Part shown: one piece after another, positions 1 to 6,822 of the stretch
How the letters are laid out: every line of letters starts with the position of its first letter
How positions within the stretch are numbered: position 1 is the stretch's first letter
Translations under genes and position numbers: made by a program
From: Candidatus Lindowiibacteriota bacterium
GTDB taxonomy: Bacteria > Lindowbacteria > 2-12-FULL-62-27
Reading direction: 5' to 3'
NCBI GenBank assembly: GCA_023249255.1
Contig: JAHFCY010000043.1
Location: 1-16,787 of the forward strand
DNA length: 16,787 nt
The notes under the pieces: model-generated
What the model was told of the DNA's origin: nothing
The model's database searches: none
The model's input: only the letters and a program-made list of their open reading frames with translations

Positions 1-1065
1 TCCGCCGATTTTATATCGCGAGTCCGTGAAGCCGGAAAGAACGGAAACGGATCGTCGGTTGTCAGCGTCATTCTGGATGGCGAGAACGCGTGGGAATATT
101 ATGCGACGGGATCATGCCGGCCGTTTTTGACGGACCTTTTTTCAGCTCTGGCCAAATCCGACATTGCAACCCGCACATGCGCGAGTCTGTCGCAGGGAGG
201 CAATGGCGGCGAGTCTCCCCTGCCGCATCTTTCGCCCGGATCCTGGATCAACGCGAATTTCGACATCTGGATCGGCCACTCCGAAGACAACGCCGGCTGG
301 GACGCCGTTCAGACGGTCCGGAAGGCCGTTGAGTCCATGCCGGCCGGGGATGCCCGTGACCACGCCGCGCGGCTACTCCGGATCACAGAGGGCAGTGACT
401 GGTACTGGTGGTTCGGGGATGACCACAGTTCCATGGACGATCCGATGTTCGACCGGTTATTTCGGGAAAACCTGATGGCGATCTGCAAACTCGCGGGCGT
501 CCCCGCGCCGACCGAAATTTTATATCCGATCAAGAAAGGCCAGGGGGTGTTGGAGGCCAAGCCGCCAACCGAGCGGTTCACACCGACCATCGACGGCCGC
601 ATCCGCCCGTTTTACGAGTGGCTGGGGGCGGCGCGAATCGACGTCAGTTTCATGGCCGGAGCGATGCACAAGGCGATCTATTATCTGGATGAGCTGTACT
701 GGGGATTTGATGAGACGAACATGTACGTGTGTCTGGAGTTGTCCGACGTCCCGGACGGCGCGGGCGTACAGCTTCATTTCCGGACGGACCGCGAGGACGT
801 GGATGTCCACTTATCAATGGATCCGCTCGTCCGGCACGGCACAGTCAAAGGCGTGGGGCGGGAATGCACGGTACTCGCCGCGCGGGGGGATGTGCTCGAA
901 GCGGCCATTCCGCTGGAGATCCTGGGCGCGGCTGCCGGAACGCGGCTTCTGCTGTCGATCATGATTATGTCAGGCGGCATGGAGATCGAGCGATGGCCGG
1001 TGGGGAAGCATCTCGAAATCGTCGTGCCGGATCCCGCGTTTTATTCCTCGCAGTGGATGGTGTGA
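1..1065 (+). CDS. GH57 family glycoside hydrolase (alpha-amylase type), C-terminal part, 5' end outside window
   Basis: The reading frame is open from base 1, so the gene starts upstream; 354 residues are visible. Near the visible N-terminus is ILDGENAWEYY (about residues 24-34), the GH57 motif carrying the acid/base Asp (visible residue 26). WYWWFGDDHSS and FDRLFRENL further on are typical of the helical region after the barrel in alpha-amylase-type GH57 proteins. From about residue 195 a beta-rich segment (FYEWLGAARIDV, IYYLDELYWGFDETNMYVCLEL) resembles the glucodextranase-C/DOMON-like domain often appended to these enzymes, probably for sugar binding. The expected role is hydrolysis or rearrangement of alpha-1,4 glucans such as glycogen. 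The nucleophile Glu would lie upstream and cannot be checked. The stop overlaps the next gene's GTG start (GTGA), indicating coupling. Family assignment is firm; exact substrate is not. Confidence 0.9.
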   Translation, partial: SADFISRVREAGKNGNGSSVVSVILDGENAWEYYATGSCRPFLTDLFSALAKSDIATRTCASLSQGGNGGESPLPHLSPGSWINANFDIWIGHSEDNAGWDAVQTVRKAVESMPAGDARDHAARLLRITEGSDWYWWFGDDHSSMDDPMFDRLFRENLMAICKLAGVPAPTEILYPIKKGQGVLEAKPPTERFTPTIDGRIRPFYEWLGAARIDVSFMAGAMHKAIYYLDELYWGFDETNMYVCLELSDVPDGAGVQLHFRTDREDVDVHLSMDPLVRHGTVKGVGRECTVLAARGDVLEAAIPLEILGAAAGTRLLLSIMIMSGGMEIERWPVGKHLEIVVPDPAFYSSQWMV

Positions 1066-3032
1066 CGATCGCACTGTCGTTTATCTTCGGCGTTCATTGC
1101 CATCAGCCCGTCGGCCAGCTCGAGTCTGTCATCGACCGGACCGCCGACGACTGTTATTTCCCGTTTTTCCGCGCGGTTGAGGAATTCCCGTCGTTCAAAC
1201 TGTGCGCGCATTTCTCCGGCGCGCTTCTTCAACAGATCGAACCCCGCCGGCCGGAACTGATCGCGCTGATCAAAACTCTCGTCGGCCGCGGGCAGATCGA
1301 GCTTATCGGTGGAGCGATGTACGATCCGATTCTATCCGCCCTGCCGGAAGCGGACCGCAGCGGGCAGATCAGGCGGTTCAGCGATTATCTGGAAAAAAAA
1401 TTTGGCAATCGGCCCAAAGGATTCTGGCCGGCGCATCTCGCGTGGGAGCCGCACCTGTGCCGGCCGATCCGGGAAGCGGGCATTGAATTTATTTTTCTGG
1501 ACGAGCAACATGTCGTCGCAGCCGGCGTGGATGCCCGCGGCATTCACGGCGTGTATCTCACCGAGGACAGCGGACACCGGCTGAAGATTTTGCCCATCAA
1601 CAGGAATATGGGGGACGCGATTGCCAAAAAGTCCGTGGCAGCGGCTGTCGGGGCGATCCGGGAGAAAGCTGCAACGGGGACGGATTCATCCGGGCTGGTT
1701 TTGACGTTCATGGACGATATCGAAAAGTTCAGCGGGCGTGGGGGAGACGGAGAGCGCGGCCGCGACTGGACGAATGCTTTTTTGGAAGCCGTACAGGGAA
1801 TCGAAACCGTCATGATCTCAACGCCAACCGAGGCGATTCCGAAAAGCGCGGCCACCGGGCCGATCTATATTCCCCCCATTTCCGCAGGCGGCATGTGGCG
1901 TGGGTTTTTTTACAACTATCCCGAATCCAACTGGACGCACAAACGGGTCTTCGGCGCGGCGCAAAAAATGGGACCGGTACTGGACAAGTTGGGGTCGGAC
2001 AGAGAAGCCAGGGCCATCCGCGATCTTTTGGACCGGGCCTGGTGCAGCGACGTGTACCAGCGAGACGACTCCGGCGGTCTCTACGCTCCACATCTTCGAC
2101 ACGCCGTCTTCGCCAATCTGCTCGAAGCCGAAACGCGGTTTTCGAAAAAAATGGGCGTTTTTCCTGCGATCGAGGAGGACGACACGGACTGCGACGGACA
2201 GCCGGAACTTCTTGCGGCCGTTGACGACTGGATCATTGCCGTCAAACCCGCCATGGGCGGGGGCGTCATCGAGTGGTCTTTTCGTCCCGCATACTACAAT
2301 TTCCAAAACACTCTGACGCGGCGGCCGGAGGCCTGTCATCAGTCGGCGGATCCAAAACCCCGGCGGATTATTCTGACGCCGACCGGAGGTGAATCGGACG
2401 ATGCGACGCGGGATGTGCGACGGGACATCGTCTACGACCGCTATCGAAAATCGAGTGGTCTGTTACATGCGCTCGACCCGGCCGTCTCCTTGGATGATTT
2501 CAAAACCCAGTCCCTTCCGGAGAAAACGGCGGCCGACGGACCCTATGAATGTAAAACCGAAACGCGGCCTGAAACATTCAGTATTCATTTGAAGCGCAAC
2601 GCCGGCGGGTTTTCTTTTGAGAAGCATATTGTGATTTCAAAACACGAAAGTAGAATTTCCGTATCGGCTTCGATGCAGGGCCCGGCCGTGAAGAATCCGG
2701 CGGTGCTCGGAATGGGACTCGAATTATTTTACAGTTCGGAATCGCATCTGGCTGTGAAATTCGCCGACTCGGGCTCACCCGGCAGATTCGAGGGTGAATT
2801 TCGGGGCGAAGGCGCCGAGATCGAAGACGGGATCAGCCGGACCCGGTTGCGGTTGACGTCGGACAGGCCGATTCGCTGGATGACCGTTCCGTCCTACACC
2901 GTATCCAAATCGGACTCGGGGTTGGACAAAACGTTTCAAGGCCTGTCGATGCTGTTGGTTTGCGAAGAAAGCGACGTCCCGCGGCAGAATTTGGCTTTGA
3001 CGATTGACGCGGGACAGATCGCAGGCCTGTAA
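1062..3032 (+). CDS. GH57 4-alpha-glucanotransferase/alpha-amylase-like protein with DUF1925-DUF1926 domains; nucleophile Glu replaced by His
   Basis: Starting at GTG 1062, which overlaps the previous stop, the product is 656 aa, matching the roughly 659 aa of Thermococcus litoralis 4-alpha-glucanotransferase. The GH57 barrel covers about residues 1-300 (IFGVHCHQPVG, with H12 and H14), followed by the middle helical domain (GFFYNYPESNWTHKR) and a beta-sandwich C-terminal domain (about 380-656). Alignment by eye to the T. litoralis enzyme is good throughout, but the nucleophile region WLTERVW reads WPAHLAW, putting His125 where the catalytic Glu123 belongs. The acid/base region is kept as DDIEKF (D218/D219; the family has DDGEKF). 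The family YWHG motif reads YQRD (332-335). I infer loss or change of catalysis, perhaps leaving a glucan-binding or regulatory role. The frame is intact, so it is not an obvious pseudogene. The longer frame open from 729 is an extension inside the upstream gene. Confidence 0.88.
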   Translation: MTIALSFIFGVHCHQPVGQLESVIDRTADDCYFPFFRAVEEFPSFKLCAHFSGALLQQIEPRRPELIALIKTLVGRGQIELIGGAMYDPILSALPEADRSGQIRRFSDYLEKKFGNRPKGFWPAHLAWEPHLCRPIREAGIEFIFLDEQHVVAAGVDARGIHGVYLTEDSGHRLKILPINRNMGDAIAKKSVAAAVGAIREKAATGTDSSGLVLTFMDDIEKFSGRGGDGERGRDWTNAFLEAVQGIETVMISTPTEAIPKSAATGPIYIPPISAGGMWRGFFYNYPESNWTHKRVFGAAQKMGPVLDKLGSDREARAIRDLLDRAWCSDVYQRDDSGGLYAPHLRHAVFANLLEAETRFSKKMGVFPAIEEDDTDCDGQPELLAAVDDWIIAVKPAMGGGVIEWSFRPAYYNFQNTLTRRPEACHQSADPKPRRIILTPTGGESDDATRDVRRDIVYDRYRKSSGLLHALDPAVSLDDFKTQSLPEKTAADGPYECKTETRPETFSIHLKRNAGGFSFEKHIVISKHESRISVSASMQGPAVKNPAVLGMGLELFYSSESHLAVKFADSGSPGRFEGEFRGEGAEIEDGISRTRLRLTSDRPIRWMTVPSYTVSKSDSGLDKTFQGLSMLLVCEESDVPRQNLALTIDAGQIAGL

Positions 3033-3081
3033 GCCCGGGCGACGCGCGGGCGTACCAGAACGAATGGAGGACATTTAACTC

Positions 3082-4119
3082 ATGCCGGAACTTCGACGTG
3101 ATCCCCTTTCCCATCGGTGGGTCATCATCGCGACGGAGCGGGCGATGCGGCCCAGCGATTTTCGAGTGGAGAATCCCAAACCCATCGAGGGCAACATCTG
3201 CCCGTTCTGTCCGGGCAACGAGCATCTGACGCCTCCCGAGATCCTGGCGATCCGACCCGCGCCTGCCGAGCGCAACAAGCCCGGCTGGACGCTTCGCGTG
3301 ATTCCAAACAAATATCCGGCGTTGCGGATCGAAGGAGAACTGGGACGCAAGGGATACGGCATCTACGACAAGATGAACGGCATCGGCGCGCACGAAGTCA
3401 TCATCGAAACATCGACCCACAAGCAGGAACTGCCTGATTATTCCCAGACGCAGACCGAGATGATCCTCCGGGCATACCGGGACCGGCTCGCGGATCTCAA
3501 GAACGACCAGCGGTTCAAATACATGCTCGCGTTCAAAAATCACGGAGCGCGCGCCGGCGCGACGCTCGAACACTCGCACTCGCAGTTAATCGCCATGCCC
3601 GTCACGCCCAAACGCGTCGCCGAGGAGCTCGACTACTGCCGGGAATATTACGGCTACAAAGACCGATGTCTTCTGTGCGACATCATCTCCCAGGAACAGC
3701 TTCTGGAGGAGCGGCTCGTCCTTGTGGAGGAGAACATGGTTGCGATCATGCCCTACGCCTCGCGGTTTCCGTTCGAGGTTCATATTCTGCCGAGACGGCA
3801 CATGCACGACTACTGCAAAATCAGCGACCGTGAAATCTCATCTCTGGCCTATGTGCTCAAGAGCGTCCTTAAAAAAATCCGGCAAGCCCTTGGAGACCCG
3901 AGTTACAACTACATCCTTCACACCTCGCCCGTGACCCATCCGCGGCCGGGGCATCCAGAGCAGTGGGGTACCATCGAGATGGACTATCACTGGCACATCG
4001 AAATCATCCCGAGGCTCACGCGGATTGCCGGCTTTGAGTGGGGGACGGGGTTTTACATCAATCCGGTGACGCCCGAGAACGCCGCGAAATTTTTGCGGGA
4101 TGAAAACGTGGACGTCTGA
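3082..4119 (+). CDS. galT: GalT-family nucleotidylyltransferase: galactose-1-phosphate uridylyltransferase or ADP-glucose phosphorylase-like
   Basis: This 345-aa protein has the double-HIT fold of GalT. Zinc ligands appear as CPFC (C40, C43) with H104 (GAHEVIIE) and H164. The nucleotidylation motif is HSHSQ (164-168), with nucleophile His166. The second half has CLLC, YPFEV-like RFPFEVHILPRRH, and HWHIEIIPRL...GFEWGTGFYINPV. GalT transfers UMP between glucose-1-P and galactose-1-P in the Leloir pathway. However, HSHSQ rather than the HPHGQ of classical GalT, together with the GFEWGTGFYINP ending, resembles the Arabidopsis GalT-like ADP-glucose phosphorylase. Because it sits directly before an ADP-glucose-using glycogen synthase, an ADP-glucose role is plausible (inference). 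GGAGG at 3066-3070 precedes the ATG by 11 nt. The stop is 3 nt before glgA, so co-translation is likely. The gene symbol follows family convention only. Confidence 0.9.
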   Translation: MPELRRDPLSHRWVIIATERAMRPSDFRVENPKPIEGNICPFCPGNEHLTPPEILAIRPAPAERNKPGWTLRVIPNKYPALRIEGELGRKGYGIYDKMNGIGAHEVIIETSTHKQELPDYSQTQTEMILRAYRDRLADLKNDQRFKYMLAFKNHGARAGATLEHSHSQLIAMPVTPKRVAEELDYCREYYGYKDRCLLCDIISQEQLLEERLVLVEENMVAIMPYASRFPFEVHILPRRHMHDYCKISDREISSLAYVLKSVLKKIRQALGDPSYNYILHTSPVTHPRPGHPEQWGTIEMDYHWHIEIIPRLTRIAGFEWGTGFYINPVTPENAAKFLRDENVDV

Positions 4120-4122
4120 TCC

Positions 4123-5850
4123 ATGAAAATCGCGTTCGTTTCGGCCGAAGTCACACCGTTTTCGAAGACGGGCGGACTGGCCGACGTCTCGGGGACCCTG
4201 CCGCCGGCGCTGGCCGCCCTGGGACACGAGGTCCTCGTCATCACGCCGCTCTACGCATCGATCGACCGGACCGCGCACGGACTCACGTTGATATCCACCC
4301 GGGGCGGAATTCCCGGCATGGGCGGCACCGAAATATGGGAGGGGAGACTTGGCAACGCGGCGCGGAGATCGCGTGTGTTATTCATCGGCGCGGCCGCATT
4401 CGACCGGGCGGGATTGTATCAGGAAAACAGCAGGGACTACATCGACAACGACGAGCGATTTGGATTTTTCTCACGGGCCGCTCTCCTGCTTCTCAAGCAT
4501 CTCGGGTTTCAGCCCGATGTCATTCACGCCCACGACTGGCAGGCCGCATTGATTCCCGTCTACCTCAAAACGCGTTATCAGGATGATGAATTCTTTTCCC
4601 GGACCGGCTCGATCCTCACCATCCATAATCTGGTTTACCAGGGAGTGTTTGAGGCCGCCCGATGGCGCAGTCTCGGTCTGCCGAATCATCTATTCCGGAT
4701 GGAGGCGCTCGAATTTTACGGCAAGATCAATTTTCTGAAGGGCGGGATCATTTTCTCGGACGTCGTCACCACCGTCAGTCCCCGATACGCGCGGGAGATT
4801 CAGACCCGGAGTTTCGGCGCGGGACTCGAAGGCATTCTGTATTCGCGTCGCCACAGCCTCACCGGCGTCTTGAACGGCCTCGATTATGATGAATGGAGTC
4901 CGGCGTGCGATGCCAATCTGTTTCCGCCCTACGACATCCGGAATCTCGCCGGCAAATCCGCAGCCAAGAAAATGCTTCTTGAAAAAATGGATATGTCGGC
5001 GGGGGACGGAAACCCGGATCCTCCCGTCATGGGCTGCGTCACGCGGCTCGATCCGCAAAAAGGATGCGATATCCTGCTTCGCGCGATGTTTCAGATTCTG
5101 CCGAGGACCGATTCCCGCCTGATTCTGCTCGGATCGGGCGCCCGGGACCTCGAGACCGCATTTGGCAACCTTGCGCGGGCCTTTCCAAATAAAGTAAGGG
5201 TGAACCTGAAATTCGACACCGAACTCGCCAAACTGATTTACGCCGGAAGCGATTTTTTTCTGATGCCGTCAAAGTATGAGCCTTGCGGGCTCGGGCAGAT
5301 GATCGCGATGTCATACGGAACGGCGCCGGTGGTCCGGCTAACCGGCGGGTTGGCCGACACGGTCAAACCGTGGCAGGCGGCGGCGAAACAGGGGAACGGA
5401 TTCGGGTTCGAAAGCTATACGGCAAACGCGCTAATCGGGACCCTGATGAAAGCATTCGAGGCGTATCGCAGGCCGGGCGTGTTTCGAATGATTCAAACCT
5501 ATGCCATGCAGGAGCGCTTTACGTGGGATCGGGCGGCGCGCGCGTACGCGACGCTGTACGGACGCGCCGTGTATTTTCGACAGAAAGGAGGTGGGGGAGA
5601 AATGGCTGTGAAAGCGATGAAGAAGGCTGCGGAGCCTGTGTCCCTGGTTTACGAGATCGGCGAAAACGCCGGCAAGGTGTATCAGTATTTATCCGACAAG
5701 TCCGAGGCGGAGAGTATCGCGCAGATCGCCAAGGGTGCGGGGCTCGAAGTATCAGTCGCCGCGATGGCGATTGGATGGCTTGCCCGTGAGAACAATGTTT
5801 CCGTGGAGAAAGCCGGCAAAAACGTTCAAGTCCGGTTGATCCGGCGGTAA
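4123..5850 (+). CDS. glgA: Glycogen synthase (GT5) fused to C-terminal winged-helix domain (DUF2582 type)
   Basis: Residues 1 to about 487 are a complete bacterial glycogen synthase, which extends alpha-1,4-glucan from ADP-glucose in the cytoplasm. Visible marks are the N-terminal KTGGLADVSG (K15, ADP-glucose contact), HAHDWQAALIPVYLK, TIHNLVYQG, GVLNGLDYDEWSP, and SKYEPCGLGQ (E386, the conserved GT-B Glu region) followed by LTGGLADTV. Usual GlgA length is about 480 aa; this one is 575. After a KGGGGE linker, residues 494-575 form a winged-helix domain (AGKVYQYLSDK, GWLARENNVSVEK, VQVRLI) like the small stand-alone DUF2582 proteins. The linker is encoded by a Shine-Dalgarno sequence followed by an in-frame ATG, so the domain could also be made separately. 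Start ATG 4123 lies 3 nt after the upstream stop and leads straight into the canonical MKIAFVSAEV. The GlgA assignment is very secure; the fusion is read directly from an uninterrupted frame. Confidence 0.96.
   Translation: MKIAFVSAEVTPFSKTGGLADVSGTLPPALAALGHEVLVITPLYASIDRTAHGLTLISTRGGIPGMGGTEIWEGRLGNAARRSRVLFIGAAAFDRAGLYQENSRDYIDNDERFGFFSRAALLLLKHLGFQPDVIHAHDWQAALIPVYLKTRYQDDEFFSRTGSILTIHNLVYQGVFEAARWRSLGLPNHLFRMEALEFYGKINFLKGGIIFSDVVTTVSPRYAREIQTRSFGAGLEGILYSRRHSLTGVLNGLDYDEWSPACDANLFPPYDIRNLAGKSAAKKMLLEKMDMSAGDGNPDPPVMGCVTRLDPQKGCDILLRAMFQILPRTDSRLILLGSGARDLETAFGNLARAFPNKVRVNLKFDTELAKLIYAGSDFFLMPSKYEPCGLGQMIAMSYGTAPVVRLTGGLADTVKPWQAAAKQGNGFGFESYTANALIGTLMKAFEAYRRPGVFRMIQTYAMQERFTWDRAARAYATLYGRAVYFRQKGGGGEMAVKAMKKAAEPVSLVYEIGENAGKVYQYLSDKSEAESIAQIAKGAGLEVSVAAMAIGWLARENNVSVEKAGKNVQVRLIRR
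5584..5604 (+). promoter_or_regulatory. Internal ribosome binding site and in-frame ATG within glgA
   Basis: AAAGGAGGT at 5584-5592 is a near-perfect anti-16S complement. It lies 9 nt before ATG 5602-5604, which is in frame with glgA (Met494). Initiation here would give an 82-aa stand-alone winged-helix protein (5602-5850). The same bases are translated as the KGGGGE linker in the full-length protein. Either both products are made, or this is the relic of a gene start left after a stop-codon loss fused two genes. No upstream gene in this operon has a stronger Shine-Dalgarno. Confidence 0.7.
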
Positions 5851-5893
5851 TCGGGCGGCCGAAAAATCGGCGATCCCGAACAGGCGGTGGGAT

Positions 5894-6754
5894 GTGAAGA
5901 AAAAACTGATCATCGTCCTCTCGATCGTGGGAGGTGTACTCTGCGTCGGCGGCGCCGTCTCCTATTTTTTCTTCTGGGACGATCTGCGGCTCTTGTTCGG
6001 GCAGGCAACCGTCAAACAAAAAAGTGCGGGCAACGATGACCTGCTGAGCGATTTTTCCGATGAGGCCCCGGCGGAAAAAGGCCCGACGGCGGCGGGGGCG
6101 GCCAAACCCGTCAATATCGCAAACACCGGCGGAGGAGAAACCAAACCGGTGGAGACCGTCCGGAAGGAGGAGGCAGGCGGCGAGGATATCGGAGGCGACG
6201 AGGAGGACATGGAGGAAGAATCTCCGGCGGCGCCGCAGAAATCTTCTCCGGCCGCACCGGCGACGGCGGCGAAAAAATCCGAGGCCGTACCGGCGTTAAC
6301 ACGCGGCGGAGGAACGACGGTTGCCCCAACCCCGGAGCCTCCAAAGCCATCGAAACCAGTGGCGGGGGCGGCGAGGCCGTCGAAGAAGGAAGAGCCGGAA
6401 GAGCTCGGGGATGAGGAAGAGCAGGCGCGGCCCGCACCCAGGAGTGTCCACGCCGCCAAGCCGGTTGTCTCCAAACCCGCGGCGAAACAGGCGGAGCCGT
6501 CGGCAGACCTATCCGTGCATCAAAAAACGCAAGCGCTGATTCAGCGGAAAAAATATGCCGAAGCCGAAACATTGCTCAAACAGCATTTGGGAACACATCC
6601 ATCCGACGGCGACGCACATTTCATGATGGGATTTTTGATGATGCAACAGGGCCGGAAGGGGCAAGCCGTTGCGTTTTTTCAGAGGGCGGCGCAGACAACA
6701 AAGGACCCGGAAATCCGCCTGATGGCGGAACAATATTTGAAAAAGTTAAAGTGA
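5894..6754 (+). CDS. Membrane-anchored TPR protein with long low-complexity linker
   Basis: This 286-aa protein starts at GTG 5894 (MKKKLIIVLS), 43 nt after glgA. Lys residues precede one transmembrane helix (about residues 5-28, ending YFFFW), giving either a signal anchor or an uncleaved signal peptide. Residues about 45-205 are disordered and rich in Ala, Pro, Glu, Lys and Gly, including acidic runs (GGDEEDMEEE, EEPEELGDEEEQ). The last roughly 85 residues contain helical repeats of TPR type (KKYAEAETLLKQHLGTHPSDGDAHFMMGFLMMQQGRKG is split over two repeats). It probably scaffolds a protein interaction on the far side of the inner membrane. I do not recognise a named family. It is the last gene of the glycogen operon, and its TGA stop lies inside the AT-rich inverted repeat. 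Coding status is supported by the TPR pattern and start spacing; function is unknown. Confidence 0.8.
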   Translation: MKKKLIIVLSIVGGVLCVGGAVSYFFFWDDLRLLFGQATVKQKSAGNDDLLSDFSDEAPAEKGPTAAGAAKPVNIANTGGGETKPVETVRKEEAGGEDIGGDEEDMEEESPAAPQKSSPAAPATAAKKSEAVPALTRGGGTTVAPTPEPPKPSKPVAGAARPSKKEEPEELGDEEEQARPAPRSVHAAKPVVSKPAAKQAEPSADLSVHQKTQALIQRKKYAEAETLLKQHLGTHPSDGDAHFMMGFLMMQQGRKGQAVAFFQRAAQTTKDPEIRLMAEQYLKKLK

Positions 6755-6791
6755 TATCATGATATCATGATATATATCATGATATCACTTT
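6748..6791. repeat. AT-rich perfect inverted repeat between convergent genes, possible bidirectional terminator
   Basis: Two perfect 18-bp arms (6748-6765, AAAGTGATATCATGATAT, and 6774-6791) flank an 8-nt loop. Internally it is built of repeated GATATCAT units. The stop codon of the TPR gene (6752-6754) lies in the left arm, and the convergent metallophosphoesterase gene ends at 6823. The AAA...TTT ends give each strand a short U run after the hairpin, consistent with a two-way terminator. The stem is almost free of G and C, which is unusual for a terminator and foreign to the GC-rich surroundings. It could instead be a dispersed palindromic repeat or a protein-binding site. The remaining gap to 6822 shows nothing else. 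Confidence 0.7.
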
Positions 6792-6822
6792 GAATTTGAC
6801 CCGGACGCGATCAACACGCGAT

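Noticed and set aside
729-1061. Upstream in-frame extension of the second GH57 gene
   Set aside because: It lies inside the conserved C-terminal region of the first GH57 gene, and its translation is Arg/Gly-rich noise. The GH57 N-terminus (IFGVHCHQP) begins right after GTG 1062.
3033-3051. Possible terminator hairpin (GCCCG...CGGGC) between the second GH57 gene and galT
   Set aside because: There is only a 5-bp stem with a 9-nt loop and no U tract, and the next gene follows within 50 nt with a good Shine-Dalgarno. Read-through is more likely.
2833-3579. Minus-strand open frame (248 codons) opposite the GH57 end and galT start
   Set aside because: It is antisense to conserved GalT zinc-site codons; composition and lack of motifs mark it as a shadow.
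5962-6474. Minus-strand open frame opposite the TPR protein linker
   Set aside because: It is a Ser/Ala/Gly/Pro-rich product of reading low-complexity Ala/Pro/Glu/Lys codons in reverse. The plus frame has an anchor helix and TPR repeats.
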